DNA of 64,000 nt from Pelagibacteraceae bacterium AG-414-E02. Its GTDB lineage: Bacteria; Pseudomonadota; Alphaproteobacteria; Pelagibacterales; Pelagibacteraceae. Shown here piece by piece: positions 47,997 through 57,715 of this stretch. How positions within the stretch are numbered: position 1 is the first letter of the stretch; every line of letters starts with the position of its first letter. The notes beneath the pieces were generated by a model that saw only the letters and a list, made by a program, of their open reading frames with translations, ran no database searches and was not told where the DNA came from. The translations under genes and the position numbers were made by a program. Location of the stretch: positions 1-64,000 of the forward strand of contig QCLK01000005.1 of assembly GCA_003214615.1 (NCBI GenBank). The letters are read 5' to 3'.

Positions 47997-49771
47997 TAAT
48001 AAACTCTATCTTTTGGTGGAAAAGTTTGAACATCATTTGTCATCGTTGATAAATTTACCTTACGATAATCAATTTTAACTTTTTTGCCATCGTGCCAACT
48101 TAAAGTATGTTTCATATAATTTTGATCATCTCTTTTAGGAAAATCTTCTCTAGCATGAGCACCACGACTTTCTTTTCTGTAATATGCTGACTCCATAGTT
48201 GTAATAGCTTGGCGAATAAGATTATCAAACTCTAGGGTTTCCATTAAATCTGTATTAAAAATTAAAGATCTGTCTTTGACTGATATATGCTTCATGTCCT
48301 CAAAAGGTTTTTTAATTTCATTTACACCTTCTTTTAGAGTTTTTTCAGTTCTAAATACTGCACATTTTTCTTGCATAGTTTTTTGCATTAATAATCTAAG
48401 TTCTGAAGTTTTGTTTGACCCATTTCCATTTCTTAATTTATCAAATCTATCAAGTGACTTATCGGTTTCACTTTTTGAAATTTCATCATGCGGTGAATTT
48501 GGCTTTACTAACTCTGCAGCTCTCATTGCTGCTGATTTTCCAAAAACTACCAAATCTATTAATGAATTTGATCCTAATCTGTTTGCACCATGTACTGAAA
48601 CACAAGCAGCTTCACCTATTGCCATTAATCCTGGAACAGTTTTATCATTACCGTTTAAAGTTATAACTTCCGCCTTATAGTTAGTAGGTATTCCACCCAT
48701 GTTATAATGAACTGTTGGTACAACTGGAATCGGATCCTTAGTTACATCTCGATGAACAAAAGTTTCTACAGATTCAGATATTCCTGGTAACCTACTTTCT
48801 ATAATTTTTGGATCTATATGATCAATATGTAAATGTATGTGGTCTTTATTTTCTCCAATCCCTCTTCCTTCCTTAATTTCTATTGACATTGATCTGCTTA
48901 CCACGTCCCTGGAAGCTAAATCCTTAGCTTTAGGAGCATACCTTTCCATAAACCGTTCACCTTTTGAATTTACTAAGTAACCGCCTTCTCCTCTTACTGC
49001 TTCTGAAATTAAACATCCAATACCATAAAGGCCAGTAGGATGAAACTGAACAAACTCCATATCTTGCAGTGGTAGTCCAGCTCTTAAAACCATTCCATTT
49101 CCATCTCCGGTACACGTATGTGCTGCTGTAGTTGAGTGGTAAATTTTACCATAACCTCCTGTAGCTAAAATTGTAATATGTGATCTAAATCTATGAATGG
49201 TGCCATCATTTAAGTTCCAGGCAAGCACACCTTTACATTCACCATTTTTCATTAACAAATCTAAAGCAAAATATTCAATAAAAAATTCTGTCTTATGTTT
49301 TAATGCTTGACCATATAAAGTGTGCAATATTGCATGACCTGTTCTATCTGCAGCAGCACACGTTCTTTGCACTGGTTCATTACCATAATTTTTTGTCATA
49401 CCTCCAAATGCCCTTTGGTATATTTTTCCATCCTTGGTTCTGCTAAATGGAACACCATAATGCTCAAGTTCAATAACTGCTTCTGGGGCTTCTTTACACA
49501 AATATTCTATGCAATCTTGGTCTCCCAACCAATCAGATCCTTTAACAGTATCATACATATGCCAACGCCAATCATCTTCTCCGGCATTACCTAAGGCAGC
49601 TGAAATTCCACCTTGAGCAGCTGCAGTATGGCTTCTTGTTGGAAACACTTTTGAAATACAGGCTGTTTTTAAACCAGACTCACTCAGTCCAACTGCAGCC
49701 CGCAAACCTGATCCTCCTGCTCCAACGACTAGAACATCATATTTATGATCAATTATTTTATAAGCACTCAT
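47996..49771 (-). CDS. sdhA: Succinate dehydrogenase flavoprotein subunit
   Basis: A 591-residue FAD protein with [18 protein letters not shown], the covalent-FAD His in [37 protein letters not shown] and the C-terminal [14 protein letters not shown] with active-site residues. It oxidises succinate to fumarate. It overlaps sdhD and sdhB by one base each. Confidence 0.97.
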   Translation of the reverse strand: MSAYKIIDHKYDVLVVGAGGSGLRAAVGLSESGLKTACISKVFPTRSHTAAAQGGISAALGNAGEDDWRWHMYDTVKGSDWLGDQDCIEYLCKEAPEAVIELEHYGVPFSRTKDGKIYQRAFGGMTKNYGNEPVQRTCAAADRTGHAILHTLYGQALKHKTEFFIEYFALDLLMKNGECKGVLAWNLNDGTIHRFRSHITILATGGYGKIYHSTTAAHTCTGDGNGMVLRAGLPLQDMEFVQFHPTGLYGIGCLISEAVRGEGGYLVNSKGERFMERYAPKAKDLASRDVVSRSMSIEIKEGRGIGENKDHIHLHIDHIDPKIIESRLPGISESVETFVHRDVTKDPIPVVPTVHYNMGGIPTNYKAEVITLNGNDKTVPGLMAIGEAACVSVHGANRLGSNSLIDLVVFGKSAAMRAAELVKPNSPHDEISKSETDKSLDRFDKLRNGNGSNKTSELRLLMQKTMQEKCAVFRTEKTLKEGVNEIKKPFEDMKHISVKDRSLIFNTDLMETLEFDNLIRQAITTMESAYYRKESRGAHAREDFPKRDDQNYMKHTLSWHDGKKVKIDYRKVNLSTMTNDVQTFPPKDRVY

Positions 49772-50094
49772 TAAATTTTATATATTAAAAAAATTAAAAT
49801 TATTACAGGGATAATTATACTAAATATTAAAGTAAAAATATTTGCGACATCTTTGATTTTTTGGTTATGAATATAATCTTCAAATATCTCATTTAAACTA
49901 ATTTTAGCATGGAAAAACCCAACAAAAAATAACGCAATTGTTAAAATTCCAAATAATGGATTTTTTAAAAAATAAACGGCATCTGAATAACTTTGGGTCG
50001 AAAGTGAAATAAATGAAAAAAAGAACCAAATGTATAACGGTGCTAGGATTACAGCACTTACCCTGTGAATAATCCATTTTCTTGTTTCTTTCAT
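49771..50094 (-). CDS. sdhD: Succinate dehydrogenase membrane anchor D
   Basis: A 107-residue hydrophobic anchor with three helices. It starts [19 protein letters not shown], and its second helix ends [18 protein letters not shown], the His-x-x-x-x-x-x-x-x-DY pattern of SdhD quinone/haem sites. With SdhC it ties the SdhAB head to the membrane. The start codon touches the sdhC stop. Confidence 0.92.
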   Translation of the reverse strand: MKETRKWIIHRVSAVILAPLYIWFFFSFISLSTQSYSDAVYFLKNPLFGILTIALFFVGFFHAKISLNEIFEDYIHNQKIKDVANIFTLIFSIIIPVIILIFLIYKI

Positions 50095-50481
50095 TTAAAT
50101 CAAACCTCTTGCAAATATCCAAAATATAATTGTTAGGACAAAAGAAAAAATAATTACAATTACTCCAGAAATATTTGCAGTTTTGATTTCAAATCCATAA
50201 CCCAAGTCCCAAGCCAAATGTCTTAAACCACTTAATATATGAAAAACCATAGACCAAGAAAATCCAATTAAAATGAATTTCCCAAAAAAACTATTCATCA
50301 TTAATAAAAATAATTCATAATTACTTTCGCCAAGACTTAAAATTATAAACCAAAAAAAAATTAAAATTAATGAAAGTAGATTTACGATACCCGCGATTCT
50401 GTGCGTTATTGAAAGTAAAGATGAAACATGCCATCTATAAATTTGAAGATGAGGTGATAATGGATTATTGGAATCATTCAT
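50095..50481 (-). CDS. sdhC: Succinate dehydrogenase cytochrome b556 subunit
   Basis: A 128-residue anchor with three helices: PLSPHLQIYRWHVSSLLSITHRIAGI is the family N-terminal signature, and the haem-binding His lies in VFHILSGLRHLAWDLG. It is the first gene of sdhCDAB, 3 bp after asd. Confidence 0.95.
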   Translation of the reverse strand: MNDSNNPLSPHLQIYRWHVSSLLSITHRIAGIVNLLSLILIFFWFIILSLGESNYELFLLMMNSFFGKFILIGFSWSMVFHILSGLRHLAWDLGYGFEIKTANISGVIVIIFSFVLTIIFWIFARGLI

Positions 50482-50484
50482 TAT

Positions 50485-51489
50485 TTAGTTAATATATTTT
50501 TTAATCAAAACATTTGCAATTTGAACTGCATTAAGTGCAGCACCTTTGAGCAAATTATCAGACACTATCCACATATTTATAGAATTTTTTTGTGTCTGGT
50601 CGTCTCTTATTCTTGAAATGTATGTTACAAAATCACCACTTGATTCAACTGGAGTTATATAGCCACCATCTTTTATTTCATCTACAACTTTACATCCTTC
50701 GGCTTTTTCTAAACATTTTCTAATTTTTTCAGCGTTGACTTCTGAATGAAACTCAACATTTACTGATTCAGCATGGCCGATAAAAACTGGAACTCTTACA
50801 CATGTTGCACTTAAAGATATATTTGAGTCCAAAATTTTTTTTGTTTCTACAGTCATTTTCCATTCTTCTTTTGTATAACGATCTTCCATAAAAGTATCTA
50901 TATGCGGAATAACATTAAAAGCTATTTGTTTAGTAAAATTTTTTGAACTTACTTTTTGTTTATCTAAAACTTTTTTACTTTGTTCTTCTAGTTCATTCAT
51001 ATGAACGTTTCCCGCGCCTGATACTGATTGATAAGTAGAAACAATAACTCTTTTAATTTTGAATTGATCGTGCAAAGGTTTTAGAGCCAAAACCAATTGG
51101 ATAGTTGAACAATTAGCATTAGAAATAATATTTTTATTTTTATATTTTTTTAAGGAATCTGCATTAACTTCGGGAACTACTAAAGGAATTGCCTTATCCA
51201 TTCTGAAATGTTTTGAATTATCAATGACAATCGTTTTTTTTGCGGCTACAGGTGCCCATTTTTCTGCTATAGTACTACCAGCAGAAAAAAAAGCTATTTT
51301 CACTTTTGAAAAATCAAAATCACTAAGACCTATAATAGAATAAGTTTTTCCTTTAAAAATTATTTTTTTTCCAATGCTTTTATCAGAAGCAATAAGATAT
51401 AATTCACTAAATTTAAAATTTAATTTTTCTATAACTTCTAAAAGTTTTCTACCGACATTACCTGTCGCTCCAACAATTGCTATATTCAT
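50485..51489 (-). CDS. asd: Aspartate-semialdehyde dehydrogenase
   Basis: A 334-residue enzyme of lysine, threonine and methionine synthesis: VGATGNVGRKLLEVI start, ISNANCSTIQLVLAL with the catalytic Cys, and the C-terminal NSINMWIVSDNLLKGAALNAVQIA. The gene lies between dmdA (36 bp upstream) and sdhC, on the same strand. Confidence 0.96.
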   Translation of the reverse strand: MNIAIVGATGNVGRKLLEVIEKLNFKFSELYLIASDKSIGKKIIFKGKTYSIIGLSDFDFSKVKIAFFSAGSTIAEKWAPVAAKKTIVIDNSKHFRMDKAIPLVVPEVNADSLKKYKNKNIISNANCSTIQLVLALKPLHDQFKIKRVIVSTYQSVSGAGNVHMNELEEQSKKVLDKQKVSSKNFTKQIAFNVIPHIDTFMEDRYTKEEWKMTVETKKILDSNISLSATCVRVPVFIGHAESVNVEFHSEVNAEKIRKCLEKAEGCKVVDEIKDGGYITPVESSGDFVTYISRIRDDQTQKNSINMWIVSDNLLKGAALNAVQIANVLIKKYIN

Positions 51490-51525
51490 ATAGATTAAAG
51501 TATTACTATTGTTTTATGACCAATT

Positions 51526-52632
51526 CTAGACTAATGGCAAATCACAAATTAAGCCCTTGCTTTTTTTACCATTAATTTCCAATTCAAAGGGAGTTTTTTT
51601 GTCCCAATATTCTTTTTTGATCATTGCAATCCCTACCACTTTTTTAAAATGTGGTGAATAAACTGCAGATCTTAAATGCCCTAATGTACTTTTGCCATTT
51701 TGCAGAAGTCTTTCCTCCATCATTTCAATTTTATCTAAATCTATTTTAACTCCCATAAGTTTTCTTTTAATGCCTTCTTTTGAAATTTTAACTAAAGCTT
51801 TTTTTCCCAAATAATTAATATCAGACTCAATATCTATATATTTATCAAACCCACACTCAAAGGGATTGTCGTCATTATCAAAATCGTTACCACATGATAA
51901 AAGTCCGCTTTCTATTCTTTCTATTAAGTTTGGACATCCTGGTTTTACATTAAATTCTTTTCCAGCAGAAAATAGTTCATCATATAAATTTAATCCTGCT
52001 AATCTATTTTCTACATAAATTTCATACCCACCTTGCTTAGACCATCCTGAGCGAGCTATAAAAAATTTATTTCCTTTAAAATCAAAGTAATCAAAACCAA
52101 AAAATTTAAGTTCCGTTATTTTTTTTCCTAAAACTTTTTCCATTAATTTAAATGATTTTGGTCCTTGAACAGCTAATATATTTACATCTGGTTCGCTAAC
52201 TTCAGCTTGAAGTTTTAGCCCGCTTGTTAATCCTTTAGCATAAAGCCCTACATCAGAATCTGCTAATGATATCCACCATTTATTTTCATCTAATTTTAAA
52301 ATTATAGGATCGTTTATCATTTTACCTTGCTCATCAATTATTGGGGCATAATAGCACCTTCCGACTTTTGATTTTGAAAGATTTCTACAAGTCATTAGTT
52401 GTACTAATTTTGCAGAATCTTTGCCTACTATCTGAACTTGTCTTTCAGCAGCAACATCCCAGACTTGAACATGTTCTTTTAAGTGAGAGTATTCTTTTGT
52501 TGTTCCTTCAAATCCAGCAGGTAAAAGCATATGATTATAAACTGTATAAGCTGTTAAACCCTGATCCTCGATTCTACTTGAAAAAGGAGTGCCTCTTAAT
52601 CTTCTTGCTTTTGCAATATAAAATTTTTTCAT
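51526..52632 (-). CDS. dmdA: DMSP demethylase
   Basis: A 368-residue GcvT-like protein matching DMSP demethylase, which moves a methyl group from DMSP to tetrahydrofolate, giving methylmercaptopropionate (MMPA) and 5-methyl-THF. Typical parts are the N-terminal [61 protein letters not shown], the folate segment [17 protein letters not shown] and [17 protein letters not shown]. It lacks the GcvT glycine-cleavage context; gcvH and gcvP are absent here. It is the final gene of a tight cluster that also encodes DmdB and DmdC. Confidence 0.93.
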   Translation of the reverse strand: MKKFYIAKARRLRGTPFSSRIEDQGLTAYTVYNHMLLPAGFEGTTKEYSHLKEHVQVWDVAAERQVQIVGKDSAKLVQLMTCRNLSKSKVGRCYYAPIIDEQGKMINDPIILKLDENKWWISLADSDVGLYAKGLTSGLKLQAEVSEPDVNILAVQGPKSFKLMEKVLGKKITELKFFGFDYFDFKGNKFFIARSGWSKQGGYEIYVENRLAGLNLYDELFSAGKEFNVKPGCPNLIERIESGLLSCGNDFDNDDNPFECGFDKYIDIESDINYLGKKALVKISKEGIKRKLMGVKIDLDKIEMMEERLLQNGKSTLGHLRSAVYSPHFKKVVGIAMIKKEYWDKKTPFELEINGKKSKGLICDLPLV

Positions 52633-52634
52633 TA

Positions 52635-53420
52635 TTATTTGTGATTTTTTTGTACAAAATTTTTGACAATCTCTCTCATTTCAAAAGCTTTTTCAAATAT
52701 AATCATATGACCACATTCTTTTAGCACCTCTAATTGGGAACTTTTAATACTTTCAGCCATTTTTTTTCCTTTTTCTAATGGAACCATCTTATCTTTATCT
52801 CCTAATATACAAAGTGCAGGGCAACTTATTTTTGCCGCAGCTTCTAAACCATTTTTATAATCATTGCATGCCCTAAGATCTACTGCTAATCCTTCTTGGA
52901 CTTGCCTTGGTGAATTAATAATTTTTTGTACTGGGTTTCCTCCAATAAATTTTTTAACTCCTTCATAACCCCATTTCATCATAAGCTCTACTGATTTCAT
53001 GTCGCCTCCATCTGCATAATTAATTAGGGCTGGATTAACAGGTAGTTCATAAGACCCACCAACAAGAACTAAACTTTTAATTAATTTTGGAAAACGCGAA
53101 GCAAATTCAAGACCAACTAGACATCCTTGAGAGTGACCTATTAATGAAATTTCACTAACTTTTAATTGTTCCATTAATTTTTTAATCCATTCTGCTATAC
53201 CCTCGATAGATTTTACTGCAGGACCTTCGGAGTTACCGTGTCCAGGTAAATCAACGGATAAAACGCTATAACCTTTTGCTGCTAGAAATGTTTCATGCAA
53301 AGACCAAACTATGTGCGTAAGTCCGCTACCATGCATCAGAACAATTACCGGTTTTTTATTATCAAAATCTAATCCACCAGTAGATGCAAAAACATCTTTT
53401 TGGTCTACTTTGAAATTCAG
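52635..53420 (-). CDS. Alpha/beta hydrolase of the DMSP cluster (CTG start proposed)
   Basis: A 261-residue hydrolase with the oxyanion loop MHGSG, nucleophile Ser in GHSQGCLVG, Asp in LGDKDKMV and His in ECGHMII. A start at the internal ATG (53336) would begin inside the oxyanion loop and remove the first beta strand. The frame extends upstream through [16 protein letters not shown] and [11 protein letters not shown] to an in-frame TAA, and holds no ATG, GTG or TTG. A CTG at 53418-53420 lies 5 bases after AAGGAG and overlaps the dmdB stop as CTGA. This is the likely start. The substrate is unknown; it may act on a CoA thioester or methylthio compound. Confidence 0.75.
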   Translation of the reverse strand: MNFKVDQKDVFASTGGLDFDNKKPVIVLMHGSGLTHIVWSLHETFLAAKGYSVLSVDLPGHGNSEGPAVKSIEGIAEWIKKLMEQLKVSEISLIGHSQGCLVGLEFASRFPKLIKSLVLVGGSYELPVNPALINYADGGDMKSVELMMKWGYEGVKKFIGGNPVQKIINSPRQVQEGLAVDLRACNDYKNGLEAAAKISCPALCILGDKDKMVPLEKGKKMAESIKSSQLEVLKECGHMIIFEKAFEMREIVKNFVQKNHK

Positions 53421-55045
53421 TTTATCTCCTTAGCTTTCTTTCTTAATTCAAACTTTTGGATTTTTCCGGTTGAAGTTTTTGGTAGTTCACAAAATTCAAT
53501 TTTCTTTGGAACTTTAAATTTAGCTAAAGTTTCCTTGCAAAAGTCGATCAATTCTTTTTCTGTAACAGTTTTATCTTTAACAGATTCAATAAATGCACAA
53601 GGTACCTCTCCCCATTTTTCATCTGGTTTTGCCACTACTGCTGCTATTGATACAGAAGGATGTTTTGCTAATGTATTTTCTATTTCAATTGATGATATAT
53701 TTTCACCGCCAGAAATAATTATATCTTTAGACCTGTCTTGAATTTTTACATACCCATCTGGGTACATTACGGCCAAATCTCCAGTATGAAACCAACCACC
53801 TTTCATTGCTTTGTTGGTGGCATCTTTATCTTTAAAGTAGCCTTTCATAACTACATTTCCTCTGATCATTATTTCTCCAATTGTTTTACCATCTCTTGGA
53901 ACTTCCTTCATGGTTTCTGGGTCCATAATTGTTACACCCTCTGTATTAGGATATCTCACTCCTTGTCTAGCTTTAATCTCATTTTGTTTTTCCTCTTCTA
54001 ACTCATTCCACGATTCATTCCATGCACATTGCGTTACGTGTCCATAGGTTTCGGTTAGGCCATAAACATGCATTACTTCAAAACCAATATTTTTCATCTT
54101 TTTAAAAATTATACTTGGTGGAGGAGCTCCAGCAGTTAATACATAGACTTTTTGCTTTAATTTTTTACGATCATTTTCTGGTGCTCCTGTGATCATATTA
54201 AGTACGATTGGTGCACCACCAAAGTGAGTTACATTATATTTATCTATTAGTTCAAAAATTTTCTTAATATCAATATTTCGAAGACAAATTGTTTTTCCAT
54301 TTAGCATAGGAATGGTCCAGGGGTAACACCACCCATTGCAATGAAACATTGGTACAACAGTTAAAAAATTTAATCTATTTGGCATATTCCAAGCTGTTGC
54401 GCTCCCCGTTGACATTAAATATGAGCCTCTATGATGATAAACAACTCCTTTTGGATTTCCTGTTGTTCCTGAAGTATAGCTTAATGAAATAGCTTGCCAC
54501 TCATCTTCCGGCATTTTCCAAAGATAATTCTCATCACCTGTGTTTAAAAATTTTTCATACTCCAAATCACCAATTTTTTGTAGTTTTGACTGATCTGCAA
54601 ATTTATCATTTATATCTATAACAATAATTTTTCTTTTTATTGTACTTAATGCTTTTTTAACTTCTGTATGAAGTTGTCTATCTACGACTAACACCTTGGC
54701 TTCACTGTGATCTAAAATATAAGCAATAGTTTTAGCATCCAATCTAATATTAATTGTATTTAATACTCCACCAGTCATAGGAACAGAATAATGAGCCTCA
54801 AAAATTTCTGGAGTGTTAAAGGCCAGAAATGAAACTGTATCACCTTTGCTAATACCAATTTTTTCTAATGCGCTTGCGAATTTGATACATCTTTTATAAA
54901 TTTCTGACCAAGTGTACTTCCGATCTTCATAAATTAATGCCTCATAATTAGGATAAATATCTTTAGCTCTTTTTAAGAAAGACAATGGTGTTAATGGAAC
55001 AAAATTTGCATTATTTTTGTCGAGATTTTTATCGTAATGACTCAT
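53417..55045 (-). CDS. dmdB: MMPA-CoA ligase
   Basis: A 542-residue acyl-CoA synthetase that activates 3-methylmercaptopropionate. Motifs are YTSGTTGNPKGVVYHHRG (P-loop), VYGLTETYGHVTQC, GWFHTGDLAVM, and the C-terminal ISGGENISSIEIENTLAKHP with the adenylation Lys in TSTGKIQKFEL. The DMSP neighbourhood supports DmdB over a fatty-acid ligase. The stop overlaps the next gene's CTG start. Confidence 0.92.
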   Translation of the reverse strand: MSHYDKNLDKNNANFVPLTPLSFLKRAKDIYPNYEALIYEDRKYTWSEIYKRCIKFASALEKIGISKGDTVSFLAFNTPEIFEAHYSVPMTGGVLNTINIRLDAKTIAYILDHSEAKVLVVDRQLHTEVKKALSTIKRKIIVIDINDKFADQSKLQKIGDLEYEKFLNTGDENYLWKMPEDEWQAISLSYTSGTTGNPKGVVYHHRGSYLMSTGSATAWNMPNRLNFLTVVPMFHCNGWCYPWTIPMLNGKTICLRNIDIKKIFELIDKYNVTHFGGAPIVLNMITGAPENDRKKLKQKVYVLTAGAPPPSIIFKKMKNIGFEVMHVYGLTETYGHVTQCAWNESWNELEEEKQNEIKARQGVRYPNTEGVTIMDPETMKEVPRDGKTIGEIMIRGNVVMKGYFKDKDATNKAMKGGWFHTGDLAVMYPDGYVKIQDRSKDIIISGGENISSIEIENTLAKHPSVSIAAVVAKPDEKWGEVPCAFIESVKDKTVTEKELIDFCKETLAKFKVPKKIEFCELPKTSTGKIQKFELRKKAKEIN

Positions 55046-55047
55046 GA

Positions 55048-55944
55048 TTAACTTATTTTAGATTCTTTTATAATTTCTGCAATTACTTCTTCTTTTTTAT
55101 GTCCCATTAGGTGAATCCCTCTAACCCCTTTAATTTCGCGAAAAATCTGAATTAATTCAAGGCAAATTTTTTTACTTTCTTCTTTTTGATCTTTTGCTTG
55201 TTCTAATCTTTTAATAATTTCATCAGGGACATCTACACCGAACAAGTTATCATTCATCCATTTGGCGCTTTTTGCTGAAGCAAATGGACCTAAACCAATT
55301 AAAAATGATGTTTTTTCTAAAATTCCAGCATCTTCTAAAACTTTCATGTATTCTTCTAATTTTTTAGCTTCAAAAACATATTGGGTTTGAAAAAAATCAA
55401 TTCCATTTTTAATTTTTCCCAAAATTTTTTCTATATCTGGTTTTCCTTTTGAGGGAACTTCAGCTCCTCCTATAAATAATTTAGGCGCAGGGTCAATAAT
55501 TCTTCCTGATGGAAATTTTTTATCTTTTCTCATCATATTAGCTGTTGCAACTAAAGTTTTACTATCAATATCCTTAGCAGATTTTGTTTCGGGTTGGTCC
55601 CCAACCTTTGGATCATCTCCTGATAAACAAAGAATATTATGAACTCCCAACGCAGAGGCACCGACCAAATCGCCTTGAATAGCTAATCGATTACGGTCCC
55701 TAACTGTTAATTGTAATATTGGATCAATATCATTTTGAGCTAAAATAATTGCTGCGGTAAGTGCTGACATGTGCACTTTTGCTCCTGGACTATCAGTTAC
55801 ATTAATAGCATCTGCTATATCTTTTAATGGTTCTATTTTTTTTAATAGAGTTTCTTTATTTGAGGCATCAGGAGGTGTTGTTTCTGCAGTAAATACAAAA
55901 ACACCGTCGTGCAGCTTCTTATGAAGTGGACTTTGATATTCCAT
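55048..55944 (-). CDS. Methylenetetrahydrofolate reductase-like protein of the DMSP cluster
   Basis: A 298-residue TIM-barrel flavoenzyme of the MTHFR family, with VFTAETTPPDASNKE, INVTDSPGAKVHMS, LQLTVRDRNRLAIQGDLVGASALGVHNILCLSGDDP and the FFQTQYVF strand. These are family FAD and folate sites. MTHFR interconverts methylene-THF and methyl-THF. In this cluster, between dmdB and dmdC, a natural role is oxidation of the methyl-THF produced by DmdA; that is inference. The gene lies 2 bp from dmdB. Confidence 0.87.
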   Translation of the reverse strand: MEYQSPLHKKLHDGVFVFTAETTPPDASNKETLLKKIEPLKDIADAINVTDSPGAKVHMSALTAAIILAQNDIDPILQLTVRDRNRLAIQGDLVGASALGVHNILCLSGDDPKVGDQPETKSAKDIDSKTLVATANMMRKDKKFPSGRIIDPAPKLFIGGAEVPSKGKPDIEKILGKIKNGIDFFQTQYVFEAKKLEEYMKVLEDAGILEKTSFLIGLGPFASAKSAKWMNDNLFGVDVPDEIIKRLEQAKDQKEESKKICLELIQIFREIKGVRGIHLMGHKKEEVIAEIIKESKIS

Positions 55945-55945
55945 T

Positions 55946-57715
55946 TTAATTAAATTTAAAATCCATTATATACTTGCTTCCAGAAATTGCAGATTTATAA
56001 TGGTAATCTATTCTAGGTAAAACTCGGTTAAAGAAAAAATTCGCAGTTTCAATTTTATCTTCAAAAAACTTCTTATTTTTGCTCAGCTCTTTATAACTAA
56101 CATCTAATACTCTAAGCCAAGAGTGTGCCAGCGCAATTAAACCTAATACTTTTAGATAGTCATTGCAGGCTGCACTTACATCGTCCTTAGAATTTTTCAT
56201 TTTGTCTTTTATCCAATTTGTAAAATTTACTGCTACTTTTAAATAGTCATCTAGTTTATCGGCTAATGGTTTTATTTTTTTTTGATTTTTATTTTTTTTT
56301 ACTTCTATTTCAATTAGTTTAACGTAACGTCCTATAATATCTTTGTCTTTATTAACAAGTTTTCTAAAAACCAAATCAATCGCCTGAACTGAGTTTGTTC
56401 CTTCATATATTGGTGTAATCCTATTGTCTCTGTAAATCTGTTCTATGCCTTGATCTTTTGTATATCCATATCCACCAAAAATTTGTATGGCTTCACTGGT
56501 AATTTCCATTCCCATGTCACTAAACAATGACTTAACTACTGGGGTCATTAAAGAAACAAAGTCTAAAGCTTCTTCTTTAATTTTATTATCTTTATGATGC
56601 AAGCTAACTTCAGTTTGTTGAGCCAACCAAAAACTTAAAGCTCTTTCACCTTCTATAATTGATTTCATATTTAATAACGATCTTCTAATGTCAGCATGAT
56701 CGATGATTAGATTTGCCCCATTTTTTGTTTTGCTATTATGAGCCTTACCTTGCTTTCTTTCTTTTGAATAAATTAAAGCATTTTGATAAGCAATCTCTGA
56801 TAATCCTAACCCTTGGAGTCCAACGACAATTCTTTCTAAATTCATCATAGTAAACATTGAGCTAAGTCCTTTATTTTTAGGTCCAATCATATATCCAATG
56901 GCTTCATCAAAATTTAAAACACATGTGGCAGATCCTTTAATTCCCATTTTGTTTTCAATTGAATTTGTCGTAACTCCATTTCTTGGACCTAAAGATCCAT
57001 CTTCTTTAACTTGAATTTTGGGTACCAAAAATAAACTAATTCCTTTTGTTCCTTCTGGTGCGTCAGGAGTTCTTGCAAGAACCAAATGAATAATATTTTC
57101 AGTGAGATCTTGATCTCCTGAAGTTATAAATATTTTTTGACCAGTTAATTTGTAAGTGCTATCTGGCTGTTCTACAGCTTTTGTTTTTAATAAGCCTAGG
57201 TCTGTTCCACAAACTGGTTCTGTTAAGCACATCGTGCCACTCCAAGTTCCCTTAACCATATTGGGAAGAAACTTTTTCTTTATAGAATCATCGCCATGGT
57301 GAAGTATGCAATTATATGCCCCAATACTAAGTTCACTGTAAAGTTTAAAAGAAAGACTAGCCGCAGATAGCATTTCATCAAAAAATGAACTGATGGTTTT
57401 GGGCATTCCTTGGCCGCCATATTCAGGATCACAAGATAAAGAAACCCACCCATCTTCAATAAATTTTTTATAAGCTTCTTTATATCCTGGAGGAGTTCTT
57501 ACTATCCCATTTTCTAATTTAGCAGGTATTTCATCTCCAGTTTTAGCTAAAGGAAGTATAAGATTTTCAGTTAATTTTGCAGCTTGTTCTAAAATATCTT
57601 TTGCAAGATCTGGATTAACTTCTTTATATTTTTCAAGCGAATTATAGTGAGCATTATCTCTCAACTTTTCGAAGAGAAACATCATATCTTCTAATGGTGC
57701 TTTATAAGTTGCCAT
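55946..57715 (-). CDS. dmdC: MMPA-CoA dehydrogenase
   Basis: A 589-residue acyl-CoA dehydrogenase. It has the long form with a C-terminal helical extension, as in the DmdC group. Motifs are YGGQGMPKTISSFFDEML, GTMCLTEPVCGTDLGLLKTKA, KGISLFLVPKI, MGIKGSATCVLNFDEA and the catalytic Glu region PIYEGTNSVQAIDL. It oxidises MMPA-CoA to methylthioacryloyl-CoA with FAD. It sits next to the FadN-type gene and the MTHFR gene. Confidence 0.92.
   Translation of the reverse strand: MATYKAPLEDMMFLFEKLRDNAHYNSLEKYKEVNPDLAKDILEQAAKLTENLILPLAKTGDEIPAKLENGIVRTPPGYKEAYKKFIEDGWVSLSCDPEYGGQGMPKTISSFFDEMLSAASLSFKLYSELSIGAYNCILHHGDDSIKKKFLPNMVKGTWSGTMCLTEPVCGTDLGLLKTKAVEQPDSTYKLTGQKIFITSGDQDLTENIIHLVLARTPDAPEGTKGISLFLVPKIQVKEDGSLGPRNGVTTNSIENKMGIKGSATCVLNFDEAIGYMIGPKNKGLSSMFTMMNLERIVVGLQGLGLSEIAYQNALIYSKERKQGKAHNSKTKNGANLIIDHADIRRSLLNMKSIIEGERALSFWLAQQTEVSLHHKDNKIKEEALDFVSLMTPVVKSLFSDMGMEITSEAIQIFGGYGYTKDQGIEQIYRDNRITPIYEGTNSVQAIDLVFRKLVNKDKDIIGRYVKLIEIEVKKNKNQKKIKPLADKLDDYLKVAVNFTNWIKDKMKNSKDDVSAACNDYLKVLGLIALAHSWLRVLDVSYKELSKNKKFFEDKIETANFFFNRVLPRIDYHYKSAISGSKYIMDFKFN

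Noticed and set aside
48276-48680. Open frame opposite sdhA
   Set aside because: Shadow of sdhA; no family resemblance or ribosome site.
51526-52632. GcvT (glycine cleavage T-protein) for the dmdA gene
   Set aside because: Same superfamily, but the DMSP-demethylase N-terminus and the dmdB/dmdC neighbours favour DmdA, and gcvH/gcvP are absent.
53336-53420. Frameshift in the hydrolase gene
   Set aside because: The extended frame is continuous and ends cleanly at an upstream TAA next to the dmdB stop; only the start codon is unusual.
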